DNA from: Amycolatopsis coloradensis
Lineage (GTDB): Bacteria; Actinomycetota; Actinomycetes; Mycobacteriales; Pseudonocardiaceae
DNA length: 47,041 nt
Reading direction: 5' to 3'
Assembly (NCBI RefSeq): GCF_037997115.1
Contig: NZ_CP150484.1
Coordinates: 9,002,735-9,049,775, forward strand
Shown: piece by piece, positions 7,632-16,448 of the stretch
How the letters are laid out: every line of letters begins with the position of its first letter
How positions within the stretch are numbered: position 1 is the stretch's first letter
The notes under the pieces: generated by a model
Database searches by the model: none
What the model was told of the DNA's origin: nothing
Seen by the model: only the letters and a program-made list of their open reading frames with translations
Position numbers and translations under genes: made by a program

Positions 7632-8213
7632 TCAGGCGGGTTCGGCGGCCAGGCGCTGGACGACGGGCAGCAGATCCGACGCCAGCAGTTCCCGCAGGAA
7701 CACCGCGGCGACACGGTGCTGTTTGTCCAGCACGATCGTCGACGGGATGATGTTGCGCGGATAACCCGAAAGCTGCAGCAGCGTCCGCCCCGACGGGTCG
7801 TAGATCGACGGGTACGTCAGTTTCCGGTCCCGCATGAAGTCCTGCGGCGGCTTCCGGTCGTTGTCGCGCAGATCGATGCCGATCACCTCGACGCCGGACG
7901 CCTTGGTCTGGTCGTAGACCTTCTGCATCTCCGGCGCCTCGACGCGGCACGGCCCGCACCACTGGCCCCACAGGTTCAGCACGATGACCTTGCCGGGGAA
8001 GTCCGCGATCGAGAGCTGCTTGCCCTCGTTCATCAGGTCGTCGCCGGACAGCGTCGGCGACGGCTGGCGGTCCGCGACGTCGTAGGTGATGTCGACCTTC
8101 CCGCCCGGCGACACGAAGTTGAAGCTGCCGCCGGTGACGACGGCGTCCTTGCCGGTGGTGCAGCCGGTGACGACGAGCGCCAGCCCGACGACGGCCGCCA
8201 CGAGTCGCTTCAT
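7632..8213 (-). CDS. TlpA/ResA-like thioredoxin lipoprotein
   Basis: A 193-residue protein with a lipoprotein signal peptide (MKRLVAAVVGLALVVTGC; lipobox VTGC, lipidated Cys18) and a TlpA-like thioredoxin domain with the active site WCGPC in the segment LWGQWCGPCRVEAPEM. Placed between hemL and ccdA, it is the likely extracytoplasmic thiol reductant for cytochrome c maturation, receiving electrons from CcdA. The ATG at 8213 overlaps the upstream phosphatase stop (ATGA). An in-frame upstream extension to 8402 is just the shadow of the neighbouring gene. The position matches M. tuberculosis Rv0526. Confidence 0.9.
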   Translation of the reverse strand: MKRLVAAVVGLALVVTGCTTGKDAVVTGGSFNFVSPGGKVDITYDVADRQPSPTLSGDDLMNEGKQLSIADFPGKVIVLNLWGQWCGPCRVEAPEMQKVYDQTKASGVEVIGIDLRDNDRKPPQDFMRDRKLTYPSIYDPSGRTLLQLSGYPRNIIPSTIVLDKQHRVAAVFLRELLASDLLPVVQRLAAEPA

Positions 8214-8842
8214 GCGCCGGTCACCTTCGGGTCGGTCGTGCCGGCGGGCTCGCTGTAGACGATCCGCACGAGCTCCTCGCCCTCGAAGACCAGGCTGGTC
8301 AGCGACGCGAGCGAGCACTGCCGGTTGCGCGGGTCGTGCCAGAGCCGCTTCGCCTCCAGGAACCGCCGCACGGTCCAGATCGGGAGCTGGTGCGAGACGC
8401 ACAGCGCCTCGTGGCCCTCGGCCGCCCGCCGCGCGCGGTGGATGGCGCCGAGCATGCGGTGCGCGATCTCGACGTACGGCTCGCCCCAGGACGGCCGGAA
8501 CGGGTTGACCAGCTTCGGCCAGTGCTTCGGCTGGCGAAGGGCGCCATCGCCGACGGCGACGCGCTCGCCCTCGAACTGGTTGTCCGCCTCGATGAGCCGA
8601 TCGTCGGTGTCGACGTCGAGGCGGTGCGCGGCGGCGATCGGCGCCGCGGTCTCCTGCGCGCGCTGAAGCGGCGAAGCGACGACGTAGGTGATGTCGTGCT
8701 TCGCGACGGCTTCGGCGACCGTCAGCGCCTGACGTTGTCCGCGGTCGGAGAGCTTGAAGCCGGGCAGACGGCCGTACAGGATCTTGTCCGGGTTGTGCAC
8801 CTCACCGTGGCGGAGCAGGTGCACGATCGTCGTCTCGCTCAC
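8210..8842 (-). CDS. Histidine phosphatase (phosphoglycerate mutase-like) family protein
   Basis: A 210-residue protein with the phosphohistidine motif LLRHGE near the N-terminus and a second histidine in ALCVSHQLP, the two-histidine signature of branch 1 histidine phosphatases. The substrate is unknown. The position between hemL and the tlpA-like gene matches M. tuberculosis Rv0525. I chose GTG 8842 because it overlaps the hemL stop by four bases and puts the RHG motif ten residues in. It is unlikely to be the glycolytic mutase, since a proper gpmA is present at 42042-42791. Confidence 0.88.
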   Translation of the reverse strand: MSETTIVHLLRHGEVHNPDKILYGRLPGFKLSDRGQRQALTVAEAVAKHDITYVVASPLQRAQETAAPIAAAHRLDVDTDDRLIEADNQFEGERVAVGDGALRQPKHWPKLVNPFRPSWGEPYVEIAHRMLGAIHRARRAAEGHEALCVSHQLPIWTVRRFLEAKRLWHDPRNRQCSLASLTSLVFEGEELVRIVYSEPAGTTDPKVTGA

Positions 8843-10143
8843 GCCTGGACCGCCTCGGCGGCGGCGCGGGCGGCGACGCGCAACGCGGAGGAGATGATCT
8901 CGAACTCGGCGTCGCCCATGGCCGCGTTGACGAACCACGCCTCGTACGCGCTCGGCGGCGCGTACACGCCGTTGTCCAGCAGCGCGTGGAAGAACGCCGG
9001 GAACCGCCAGGTCTCCGAGGCCTGCGCGCCCGGGTAGTTCGTCACCGGGTTCTCGCTGAAGAACACGCTGACCAGGTTGCCCGCGTACTGCACGGTGTGC
9101 GTGACACCCGCCTCGGTCAGCGACCGGTCGAACAGGTCGCCGAGCCGCTTCGCGTTCGCGTCGAGGGCCGCGTACACGGCGTCGTCGGCCGCGCGCAGCG
9201 TCGCGAGCCCGGCGGCGACGGCGACGGGGTTCCCCGACAGCGTCCCCGCCTGGTACACCGGCCCGCCCGGGGCCAGCTTCGCCATCACGTCGGCGCGGCC
9301 GCCGAAGGCCGCGGCGGGCAGCCCACCCGACATCACCTTGCCGAAGGTGTACAGGTCACCGGCGACGCCTTCGAGGCCGAACCAGCCCGCCTTCGAGACG
9401 CGGAACCCGGTCATCACCTCGTCCATGATCAGCAGCGCGCCGTGCTCGTGCGCGATCTCCTTGAGACCGGCGTTGAAACCGTCGGCCGGGGCGACGGCGC
9501 CCATGTTTCCCGCGGCGGCTTCGGTGATGATCGCGGCGATCGAGTCCGGGTTGTCCACAAAGGACTTTCGGACCGCGTCAAGGTCGTTGTAGGGCAAGAC
9601 GATCGTGTCGGCCGCCTGCGCGCCGGTGACACCGGGCGAGGTCGGGAGGCCGAGGGTCGCGACGCCGGAGCCCGCTTCGGCAAGCAACGCGTCGACGTGA
9701 CCGTGGTAGCAGCCCGCGAACTTGATGATCTTCGCCCGGCCGGTGAACCCCCTGGCCAGCCGGATCGCGCTCATCGTCGCCTCGGTGCCGGAGTTGACCA
9801 GGCGCACCTGCTCCACCGGCTCGACACGGCCGATGATCTCTTCGGCGAGTTCGACCTCGCCACGCGTCGGGGTGCCGAAGGACAGCCCGTCGACAGCGGC
9901 TTCACGCGCGGCGGAGACGACGTCCGGATGCGCGTGCCCGAGGATCATCGGGCCCCACGAGGAGACCAGATCGACGTAGCGGTTGCCGTCGGCGTCCCAG
10001 AGGTACGGGCCCTCGCCGCGCACCATGAACCGCGGGGTGCCGCCGACGGAGTTGAAGGCCCGCACCGGGGAGTTCACTCCGCCCGGGACCACGGCCTTCG
10101 CTCGTTCGAACCATGCCTTGGACTGATCGACTCCGGTAGTCAC
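8839..10143 (-). CDS. hemL: Glutamate-1-semialdehyde 2,1-aminomutase
   Basis: A PLP enzyme converting glutamate-1-semialdehyde to 5-aminolevulinate, the second step of the C5 haem pathway. Hallmarks include VPGGVNSPVRAF at the N-terminus, NSGTEATMSA, DEVMTGFRVS and the PLP-binding lysine in FGKVMSGGLPAAAFGG. I chose GTG 10143 (434 residues); an in-frame GTG at 10173 would add ten residues without family support and cannot be ruled out. It heads a run of genes with four-base overlaps into the phosphatase and tlpA-like genes, linking haem supply with cytochrome c assembly. Confidence 0.95.
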   Translation of the reverse strand: MTTGVDQSKAWFERAKAVVPGGVNSPVRAFNSVGGTPRFMVRGEGPYLWDADGNRYVDLVSSWGPMILGHAHPDVVSAAREAAVDGLSFGTPTRGEVELAEEIIGRVEPVEQVRLVNSGTEATMSAIRLARGFTGRAKIIKFAGCYHGHVDALLAEAGSGVATLGLPTSPGVTGAQAADTIVLPYNDLDAVRKSFVDNPDSIAAIITEAAAGNMGAVAPADGFNAGLKEIAHEHGALLIMDEVMTGFRVSKAGWFGLEGVAGDLYTFGKVMSGGLPAAAFGGRADVMAKLAPGGPVYQAGTLSGNPVAVAAGLATLRAADDAVYAALDANAKRLGDLFDRSLTEAGVTHTVQYAGNLVSVFFSENPVTNYPGAQASETWRFPAFFHALLDNGVYAPPSAYEAWFVNAAMGDAEFEIISSALRVAARAAAEAVQA

Positions 10144-10264
10144 GTCCCCAGTCTCGCAAATCACGGATGACACCCGCCGCTAGGTCCTGGCGGTTCCGGG
10201 CACGGCGTGACCAGGCCCACTAGGGTGGGAGCACTCCCGTCGAAACCCTCGCGGAGGAATCCAC

Positions 10265-10756
10265 GTGTCCACGGTGCCGTCACCACCGACCCACCACCGT
10301 CGCCTGCGCTGGCAGGCCTTGGCCGGATTCATCGCCATGGCGGGAATCGTGGGCATCGTGGCCGGGCTGGCGGTCGCCACCCGCTCCGAAACGCACAACG
10401 CGCTGGCTCGCCCGTCGTGGGCGCCGCCGGGCTGGCTCTACGGGCCGATGTGGTCGGTCCTGCTGCTCCTGGTCGCCTTCGCGGGCTGGTGCTACTGGCG
10501 CACCGACGGCGAAACGCGCGGCTTCGCCTTCTACGGCGTCTGCCTGCTGCTGACCCTGCTGTGGACGCCGCTGTTCTTCGCCGGCGGCGCACACGCCCTC
10601 GCCCTGGCCGACGTCGTCGTCCTGGACTTCGTCGTGCCCATCACGATGGCGGAGTTCGGCCGCCGGTCGAAACTCGCGGCCTGGCTGCTCGTGCCGTATC
10701 TGCTGTGGCTGCTGTTCTCGACCGCGGTCAACGCCGCGGTCGTCTGGCTCAACTGA
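10265..10756 (+). CDS. tspO: TspO/MBR family tryptophan-rich sensory protein
   Basis: A 163-residue five-helix membrane protein. The TspO signature RPSWAPPGWLYGPMW and the C-terminal PYLLWLLFSTAVNAAVVWLN pattern are clear. Bacterial TspO proteins bind porphyrins and influence tetrapyrrole metabolism, consistent with its place beside hemL, though its exact role here is inferred. GGAGGAA lies about six bases before the GTG start. The 3' end overlaps the convergent gene by eight bases. Confidence 0.9.
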   Translation: MSTVPSPPTHHRRLRWQALAGFIAMAGIVGIVAGLAVATRSETHNALARPSWAPPGWLYGPMWSVLLLLVAFAGWCYWRTDGETRGFAFYGVCLLLTLLWTPLFFAGGAHALALADVVVLDFVVPITMAEFGRRSKLAAWLLVPYLLWLLFSTAVNAAVVWLN

Positions 10757-11132
10757 GCTTCGGTTCCTTGGGCTTGCGGCCCTTGGCCCGGATGGCGAGC
10801 AGGAACTGGCGGATCGCGTCCACCACCAGGATCGCGGCCAGCACGCCCAGCCCGATGGCGCCGGCGAGCGGGCCACCGAAGTAGCGCTGCGATTCGAGCG
10901 TCGTCTCGCCGTAGGGGATCACGACCGGGACGACACCGGCCTTCCAGCACGCGAAGGAACCCCACACCGCGAGCGCGGCGAGGATCAGTTCGACCGCCCC
11001 CACCACGGCGCGCAGGGGTTTGTGCAGCCGGGCGTCTCGCCGGGAGTCCTCCGGTGGCCACAGATCGGCACCGGTCGGCTGGGGAAGGTCGATCACGGTG
11101 AGCAGTTTCTCATGACTCTGTGGTGCGGGCAC
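10749..11132 (-). CDS. Small membrane protein of unknown function
   Basis: A 127-residue protein with two probable membrane helices (about residues 42-65 and 88-110) and a basic C-terminus. I do not recognise the family. The GTG start at 11132 overlaps the end of the upstream gene by 23 bases; a GTG at 11096 is an alternative that would remove the overlap. It converges on tspO with an eight-base overlap at the 3' ends. It is the last of three consecutive overlapping membrane-protein genes that are probably co-transcribed. Confidence 0.6.
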   Translation of the reverse strand: MPAPQSHEKLLTVIDLPQPTGADLWPPEDSRRDARLHKPLRAVVGAVELILAALAVWGSFACWKAGVVPVVIPYGETTLESQRYFGGPLAGAIGLGVLAAILVVDAIRQFLLAIRAKGRKPKEPKLS

Positions 11133-11562
11133 GCACCAAATCCCCGAGTGCCTCGCGGAGGGCGTCGGGGTCCTTGGCCCAGGCGCGCACGAAAACGCCG
11201 TCTTCGAGTTTCAACCCGACTTCGCCGTGCTTCTTGGGGATCGTCCAACCTCCGCCGAGGACCCGCGAGCCGACCGGGGCCTCGTCTTCGAGTACCTCGG
11301 CGATCCGGGTCGCCTCCAGCGTTTCCCTGCCCTGCCGGTAGCCGTCCGCGGTGACCTCGAGCGAGAGGTACCGGCGACGCGCGTACACCCAGGGCACGGT
11401 GATCGCCACCAGCCCCACCGCGACCAGGATCCAGGCGAGCCAGTGGACCGGACCACCCGTCGCCAGCTCCGCGAGCAGCCCGGCGAGGGCGAACAGCGGC
11501 GCCCACAGCAAAGCCGTCCAGCCGACGCCGGGTTCGTCGTAGAGAGACGGCTCGGAGGTCAT
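11110..11562 (-). CDS. Membrane protein of unknown function (DUF3093-like layout)
   Basis: A 150-residue protein with two adjacent hydrophobic helices (about residues 14-35 and 42-60) followed by a soluble beta-rich C-terminal region. This resembles the shape of DUF3093 proteins, but I cannot confirm membership. The start overlaps the stop of the upstream membrane-protein gene by four bases, which supports the ATG at 11562 and co-expression. Function unknown. Confidence 0.6.
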   Translation of the reverse strand: MTSEPSLYDEPGVGWTALLWAPLFALAGLLAELATGGPVHWLAWILVAVGLVAITVPWVYARRRYLSLEVTADGYRQGRETLEATRIAEVLEDEAPVGSRVLGGGWTIPKKHGEVGLKLEDGVFVRAWAKDPDALREALGDLVRARTTES

Positions 11563-12110
11563 GGCAGCGTGCGCCCGACCTTCGGGAAATGGTCGGCGAC
11601 GCTGGGCAGGTACATGAGCACCAGCGCGATCGCCACCAGCAGGGTGGACACCAGCAGGAACACGTTGAGCGAGCCGCGCAGGATCAGCAGTTCCACCAGG
11701 ACCAGGAAGACCGCGCCCACGGTGAGGACCGTCCTGGCCGACCGCGTTCCCTCACGGGCCTTGTACGCGAACAGCGCGAACAGGACCGCGAAGGTGAGCG
11801 CGCCGCCGAACAGCATCCACAGCAGGGTGTTCACGCCGGAAGCGACCTGCACCGGATCGGCGGGCTGACCGGGAACCGGGTTCTCCCTGATCTGCTTGAG
11901 GATGCCCTCGGTCAGTTCGTCCTTCAGCACCAGCAGGGCGATCTGCCCGGCCACCAGGACGACACCGGCGAGGATCCACAGCCAGAACGAGATCGCGACC
12001 GGCTTCGGCACGGTGATCTTCGGCGGCTTTTGGCCCGGCAGGATCGGATCCGGTGACATCCCCCGCTTGCGGCGCTCGTCATCCGTTTCGTTGGCTGTGC
12101 TGTCGCTCAC
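11559..12110 (-). CDS. Four-helix membrane protein of unknown function
   Basis: A protein of about 183 residues starting at GTG 12110 (VSDSTANETDDERRKRG). It has an acidic/basic cytoplasmic N-terminus and four predicted hydrophobic segments (near 42-62, 100-120, 130-150 and 155-175). The open frame extends to 12206, but that extension would invade the upstream region of the divergent propeller gene and has no membrane or motif support. It probably leads the three-gene membrane-protein transcript. I recognise no domain. Confidence 0.6.
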   Translation of the reverse strand: MSDSTANETDDERRKRGMSPDPILPGQKPPKITVPKPVAISFWLWILAGVVLVAGQIALLVLKDELTEGILKQIRENPVPGQPADPVQVASGVNTLLWMLFGGALTFAVLFALFAYKAREGTRSARTVLTVGAVFLVLVELLILRGSLNVFLLVSTLLVAIALVLMYLPSVADHFPKVGRTLP

Positions 12111-12198
12111 GCGAGGCAGCCTACGTGGTTTCGCAGGCCAGGCCGTTGCCGCCCGGGTAGCTTGTGCGCGAATCGACACGAACACTGGGGATCTCACA

Positions 12199-13710
12199 AT
12201 GACCACACCGAGCCAGTCCGATGGGGCCTGGCATGGGCGGCGACAGCCCTGGCCACAGCAGGGATACGGCTACCCGCAGCCACCACAGCAGCAGTACCCA
12301 GGCGGTTGGCACCAGGCGCCCCCACCACCACCCGGGAAGTCCAAGAAGTTCCTCTTCTGGCTGATTCCGCTCATCGTGGTGGTCGTCGCCGCGGCCGTCG
12401 TGATCCCGATCGCACTGGCGGGCGGGGAAGAGCCTCGGGAGCAAGCCGCCCAGCCGCCGAGCACTTCGGCGCCGGCGGCCAAGAAGGTGAAATGGCGGCT
12501 GTCCGGACTGGAGGGAGACGTCCCCGAGTACAAGCAGGGCGTCACGACCTGGCTGCACGAGGACACCCTTGTCGTCGTCCGCGACAAGTACGTCGCCGCG
12601 TTCACCAGGGCGAACGGTGAGCGGCGCTGGCTCACCGAGGTGCCGGACGGGAAGCGGGCGTGCGGTGCCTCCGTGGAACCGGTCGACGGGAAGATCGCCT
12701 TCGCCTACGGCGAGGAAAAGACCTGTGACAACGCTGCCCTCATCGACCTGAAGGAAGGGAAGCTCCACTGGCAGCAGCCGATGGAGGTGCCTCAGAAGCT
12801 CAAGGGCGACCGCCCGCCCAAGTCCGCGATCTTGCAGATCGCCGGTGACGCCGTCTTCGTCACGCAGGGCGAGGGAATGGCCGCGCTCGACCTCGCCACC
12901 GGCGCCCCGAAGTGGGCGAAGACCCATACGCGCGAACCCGACCGGGCCGACGATCCGACCTGCGCCGGACAGGACGCCGCACCCAGGGACGGCAAGATCG
13001 TCGTCGTGATGACCTGCCTCACCGGGGACTACGGCCTGAGCATGCTGCGGGTCGACGCGTCGACCGGGAACATCGAGGTGGCGGAGCACCAGCCGAAGGA
13101 GAGCAGTTCGCTCGGCAACGTCGGGATCATCTCGGCGAAGCCCCTCCTGGTCTACGGCAAGACCACCGACACGGGCACGTACTTCCGCTTCGGGGACGAC
13201 CTGAAGCTCGAGTCGAAGATCGACGGTGGCGACCCGTTCACGCCGGACGGTCTCACCGGCGCCGACGGCCAGGGCTTCGACAGCGACGCGTCCGGCACCG
13301 AACACCTCGTCAGCCCGGCCCTGGTCACCGAAGAAGTGCTCTACACCATCACGATGCCCCAGGCGGGCACGGTGAACGCGCTGGTCGCGGTGGATCTGAA
13401 GACCGGGCAGCGCAAGTGGTCGGCGAAGGTGCCCGAGGGCACCGTGATGGCTCCGCTCGCGATCGAGGACGGCCAGGTGATCGCCGAGGTCGCGCCCGTC
13501 ACGCGGACCGGGCCGCAGCGAGTGGTCAAGGTCGCCGTCGCGGACGGAGCGGTGACGCCGATGGTCGAAGCACCGATCGAGAACGCCGACAACGACAAGA
13601 ACGGGCCGATTTCCGGCCTCTACCGCTATCTCTGGGCGGACGGCCGCGTCTACGCCGTATGCGGCCGTTTTCCGAAGTTCAGCCTGGACATCTACACCGT
13701 CGAACCTTAG
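12199..13710 (+). CDS. Membrane-anchored PQQ-like beta-propeller protein, copy 1
   Basis: A 503-residue protein with a cytoplasmic Pro/Gln/Tyr-rich N-terminus (about 1-48), a Lys-rich stop-transfer segment, one membrane helix (about 52-75) and a large extracytoplasmic domain with PQQ-like WD-type repeats (for example AAFTRANGERRW, AALDLATGAPKW, VAVDLKTGQRKW). Such propellers bind or scaffold partners at the cell surface; no PQQ ligand or catalytic residue is evident. The start is ATG 12199. It is followed after 27 bases by a close paralogue, so the pair is a tandem duplication and probably an operon. Confidence 0.75.
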   Translation: MTTPSQSDGAWHGRRQPWPQQGYGYPQPPQQQYPGGWHQAPPPPPGKSKKFLFWLIPLIVVVVAAAVVIPIALAGGEEPREQAAQPPSTSAPAAKKVKWRLSGLEGDVPEYKQGVTTWLHEDTLVVVRDKYVAAFTRANGERRWLTEVPDGKRACGASVEPVDGKIAFAYGEEKTCDNAALIDLKEGKLHWQQPMEVPQKLKGDRPPKSAILQIAGDAVFVTQGEGMAALDLATGAPKWAKTHTREPDRADDPTCAGQDAAPRDGKIVVVMTCLTGDYGLSMLRVDASTGNIEVAEHQPKESSSLGNVGIISAKPLLVYGKTTDTGTYFRFGDDLKLESKIDGGDPFTPDGLTGADGQGFDSDASGTEHLVSPALVTEEVLYTITMPQAGTVNALVAVDLKTGQRKWSAKVPEGTVMAPLAIEDGQVIAEVAPVTRTGPQRVVKVAVADGAVTPMVEAPIENADNDKNGPISGLYRYLWADGRVYAVCGRFPKFSLDIYTVEP

Positions 13711-13737
13711 ATCGCACCGAACCAACCGGGGAACCGA

Positions 13738-15291
13738 ATGACCAGACCACCCACTCCGCCCGGTGGCGGGCAATGGCAGCCGCACCAACCCTGGCAACCG
13801 CACCAGCAGCAGGGCTGGCAGCAGCCACCGCCCCACCCTCACCAGCAGCCCTACCCGCAGAACCAGTACGGCCCCCCGCGGCAGGAACCGCCCAAGGGCA
13901 AGAAGTTCCTCCTCTGGCTCGTGCCGCTGATCGTCGTGGTGGTCGCCGCCGCGGTGATCGTGCCGATCACGCTGAGCGGCGGCGGAGACGAAGGCCAGGG
14001 ACAGGCAGCCCCTCCGCCCGCCTCCGGATCGCCTGCCGGCTCGCCGAAGGTCAAATGGGAACTGTCAGGGGTGAAGAAGGACGTCCCGGAGTACAAGCAC
14101 GGGATCACCACCTGGCTGCACGAAGACGACCTCGTCGTCGTCCGCGACAAGTACGTGGCCGCCTTCACCAGGGCGGACGGCAAGCAGCGCTGGCTGACCG
14201 AGGCGCCGGGCGGCAAGATCTTCTGCGGCACCGGAGTCGAACCGGTCGGGGGCAAGATCGTCCTCGCCTTCGGCAAGGCGAAGGCCGGCAGCGAAGACGG
14301 CAGCTGCGACAACGCCACCATCCTCGACCTGAAGGACGGGAAGCTCGGCTGGCAGGTGCCGATGGCCATCCCGCAGAAGATGCAGGACCGGGTGGTCTCG
14401 GTGGAGGCCGTCGTCACGCAGATCATGGGCGACGTCGTGTTCGTCACCGCGGACCAGGGCTACGCGGCCCTCGACCTGGCCACCGGCGCGATCAAGTGGA
14501 CGAAAACGTTCTCCCGCAAGGCCGACGGCGAAGACACCTGCGCGGGGCACGACATGATGCCGAGAGACGGGAAGGCCGTCGTCGTGGCGTCCTGCCTCAC
14601 CGGTGACTTCTCGGTCACCGTGCTGCAGATCGACCCGGCGACCGGGAACGTCGAACTGGAGGACAGCGTCCCTCACGACGGCTACTCGATCTCGGGGATC
14701 GGTCTCCTGTCGGTGAAGCCGGTGCTGGCGTACGGCTCGAACACCGAGCAGGGCACGTACTTCCTCTTCGACGACAACCTGAAACTCAAGTCGAAGATCG
14801 ACGGTGGCAAACCCAACTCCGAGGAGGAGCTCGACGGCACCACGTCACAGGGTTTCGGGGTCAGCGCCTCGGGTACCGAACATCATCCGAGCGCCATCAT
14901 CGTGGACGGCGACACGTTCTACACGCCTACCAGGACGATCGGCGGACAGATGAACACGCTGGTCGCGGTGGATCTGAACACCGGACAGCGCAAGTGGACG
15001 GCCTCGGTTCCGGAGGGCACGATCCAGGCGCCGATCAAGATCGTGGACGGCCAGATCCTGGCCCAGGTCGGCCCGGTGTACAACACCGGACCCCAGCGGA
15101 CGGTCAAGATCGCGGTCGCGGACGGGAAGGTGACGCCGTTCCTGGAAGCCCAGATCAGGAACTCCGAACAGGACGAGACCGGCCCGATCCCGGGGTTCTA
15201 CCGGTATCTCTGGGCCGACGACCGCGTCTACGCGGTGGCGGGCAAGTGGTCGAATCTCAGCGTGGACGTCTTCCTGCTGCAGGCTGAGTAG
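13738..15291 (+). CDS. Membrane-anchored PQQ-like beta-propeller protein, copy 2
   Basis: A 517-residue paralogue of the preceding gene with the same order: Pro/Gln/His-rich cytoplasmic N-terminus, Lys-rich boundary, one membrane helix (about 58-80) and extracytoplasmic PQQ-like repeats. Long stretches match copy 1 (for example TTWLHED.LVVVRDKYVAAFTRA and LVAVDL.TGQRKW). The most divergent parts are the N-terminal tail and the loops between blades, suggesting divergence in partner binding after duplication. A GGGGAACC lies just before the ATG. A strong hairpin terminator follows at once. Confidence 0.75.
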   Translation: MTRPPTPPGGGQWQPHQPWQPHQQQGWQQPPPHPHQQPYPQNQYGPPRQEPPKGKKFLLWLVPLIVVVVAAAVIVPITLSGGGDEGQGQAAPPPASGSPAGSPKVKWELSGVKKDVPEYKHGITTWLHEDDLVVVRDKYVAAFTRADGKQRWLTEAPGGKIFCGTGVEPVGGKIVLAFGKAKAGSEDGSCDNATILDLKDGKLGWQVPMAIPQKMQDRVVSVEAVVTQIMGDVVFVTADQGYAALDLATGAIKWTKTFSRKADGEDTCAGHDMMPRDGKAVVVASCLTGDFSVTVLQIDPATGNVELEDSVPHDGYSISGIGLLSVKPVLAYGSNTEQGTYFLFDDNLKLKSKIDGGKPNSEEELDGTTSQGFGVSASGTEHHPSAIIVDGDTFYTPTRTIGGQMNTLVAVDLNTGQRKWTASVPEGTIQAPIKIVDGQILAQVGPVYNTGPQRTVKIAVADGKVTPFLEAQIRNSEQDETGPIPGFYRYLWADDRVYAVAGKWSNLSVDVFLLQAE

Positions 15292-15295
15292 CGAG

Positions 15296-15348
15296 AACGA
15301 GAAGGGCCCCTTCGCCGCGGTTTCCGTGGCGAAGGGGCCCTTTTCGTT
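15296..15348. terminator. Bidirectional hairpin terminator between propeller copy 2 and hemB
   Basis: 21-base arms at 15296-15316 and 15328-15348 pair with one mismatch around an 11-base loop; the core is GAAGGGCCCCTTCGCC. A T-run (TTTT) lies in the right arm. It sits between convergent genes and resembles the family B palindromes (GAAGGGG..CCCCTTC). Confidence 0.85.
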
Positions 15349-15355
15349 ACGAGGC

Positions 15356-16327
15356 TCAGTCCAGCCAGGCCGCGGCTTCGGCGGCCCAGTAGGTGAGGAT
15401 CATGTCCGCGCCCGCGCGGCGGATCGAGGTCAGCACCTCGAGGATCGTGCGTTCGCGGTCGAGCCAGCCGTTCGCCGCGGCGGCCTCGACCATCGCGTAC
15501 TCCCCCGAGATGTTGTACGCCGCGACGGGAACCGTCGACGTCTCGGCGGCGGCCCTGATGACGTCCAGATAGGCCAGCGCGGGCTTGACCATGATCATGT
15601 CGGCGCCCTCGGCGATGTCCAGCTCGATCTCGCGCAGCGCCTCGCGCACGTTGCCCGGATCCTGCTGGTAGGTCTTCCGGTCGCCCTTCAGCTGCGAATC
15701 GACGGCCTCGCGGAAGGGGCCGTAGAACGCGCTGGCGAACTTCGCCGAGTACGCGAGGATGCCGGTGTCCGTGCGCCCGGCGCGGTCGAGCGCGGCGCGG
15801 ATGACGCCGACCTGACCGTCCATCATGCCGCTGGGACCGAGCAGATGGGCCCCCGCCTCCGCCTGCGCCAGCCCCATTTCCGCGTACACGCGCAGGGTCG
15901 CGTCGTTGTCGACACCGCCTTCGGCGTCGAGGACGCCGCAGTGGCCGTGGTCGGTGAACTCGTCGAGGCACGTGTCCGCCATCAGGACCGTCGCGTCGCC
16001 GAGATCGGACCTCAGGTCGCGCAGGGCGACGTTGAGGATGCCGTCCGGGTCGATCGCGCCGGAGCCCTCGGCGTCCCGCGTCTTCGGGATACCGAACAGC
16101 ATCAGGCCACCGACCCCGGCGTTGACCGCGTCGACGGCGGCTTTGCGCAGCGTGTCGCGGGTGTGCTGGACGACGCCGGGCATGCTGGAGATCGGGCGGG
16201 GCGCGTCGGCGCCCTCGGCCACGAACATCGGGAGGATCAGCTGGCGCGGGCGCAGCGTCGTCTCACCGACCAGCCTGCGCATAGCCGGAGTGGTACGGAG
16301 CCTGCGGGGGCGATGTTCGGGGAACAC
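15356..16327 (-). CDS. hemB: Delta-aminolevulinic acid dehydratase (porphobilinogen synthase)
   Basis: A 323-residue enzyme condensing two 5-aminolevulinates to porphobilinogen. The Schiff-base lysine motif MVKPALAYLDV and the metal-site segment DTCLDEFTDHGHCG are present. The second cysteine of the classical zinc triad is an aspartate here, so the site is of the mixed type also seen in mycobacteria. The open frame extends far upstream, but GTG 16327 gives the expected N-terminus (VFPEHRPRRLRTTPAMRRLV) and normal family length. It is transcribed away from the Nramp-like gene and towards a strong terminator. Confidence 0.95.
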   Translation of the reverse strand: MFPEHRPRRLRTTPAMRRLVGETTLRPRQLILPMFVAEGADAPRPISSMPGVVQHTRDTLRKAAVDAVNAGVGGLMLFGIPKTRDAEGSGAIDPDGILNVALRDLRSDLGDATVLMADTCLDEFTDHGHCGVLDAEGGVDNDATLRVYAEMGLAQAEAGAHLLGPSGMMDGQVGVIRAALDRAGRTDTGILAYSAKFASAFYGPFREAVDSQLKGDRKTYQQDPGNVREALREIELDIAEGADMIMVKPALAYLDVIRAAAETSTVPVAAYNISGEYAMVEAAAANGWLDRERTILEVLTSIRRAGADMILTYWAAEAAAWLD

Positions 16328-16448
16328 CCCTACGACGGTACTCCCGCCCGCCGGAGAAGTGGTGAACGGCCGAACCTTTCCTAAGGAACGGTAAAGAGTC
16401 ACCTTTGTCCGATTCCGGCGTGATGTGACGTGGGTTACCTTCCCCTTC

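Noticed and set aside
10144..10173. Upstream GTG start for hemL
   Set aside because: It is in frame and would add ten residues, but they have no family support. Kept as an alternative only.
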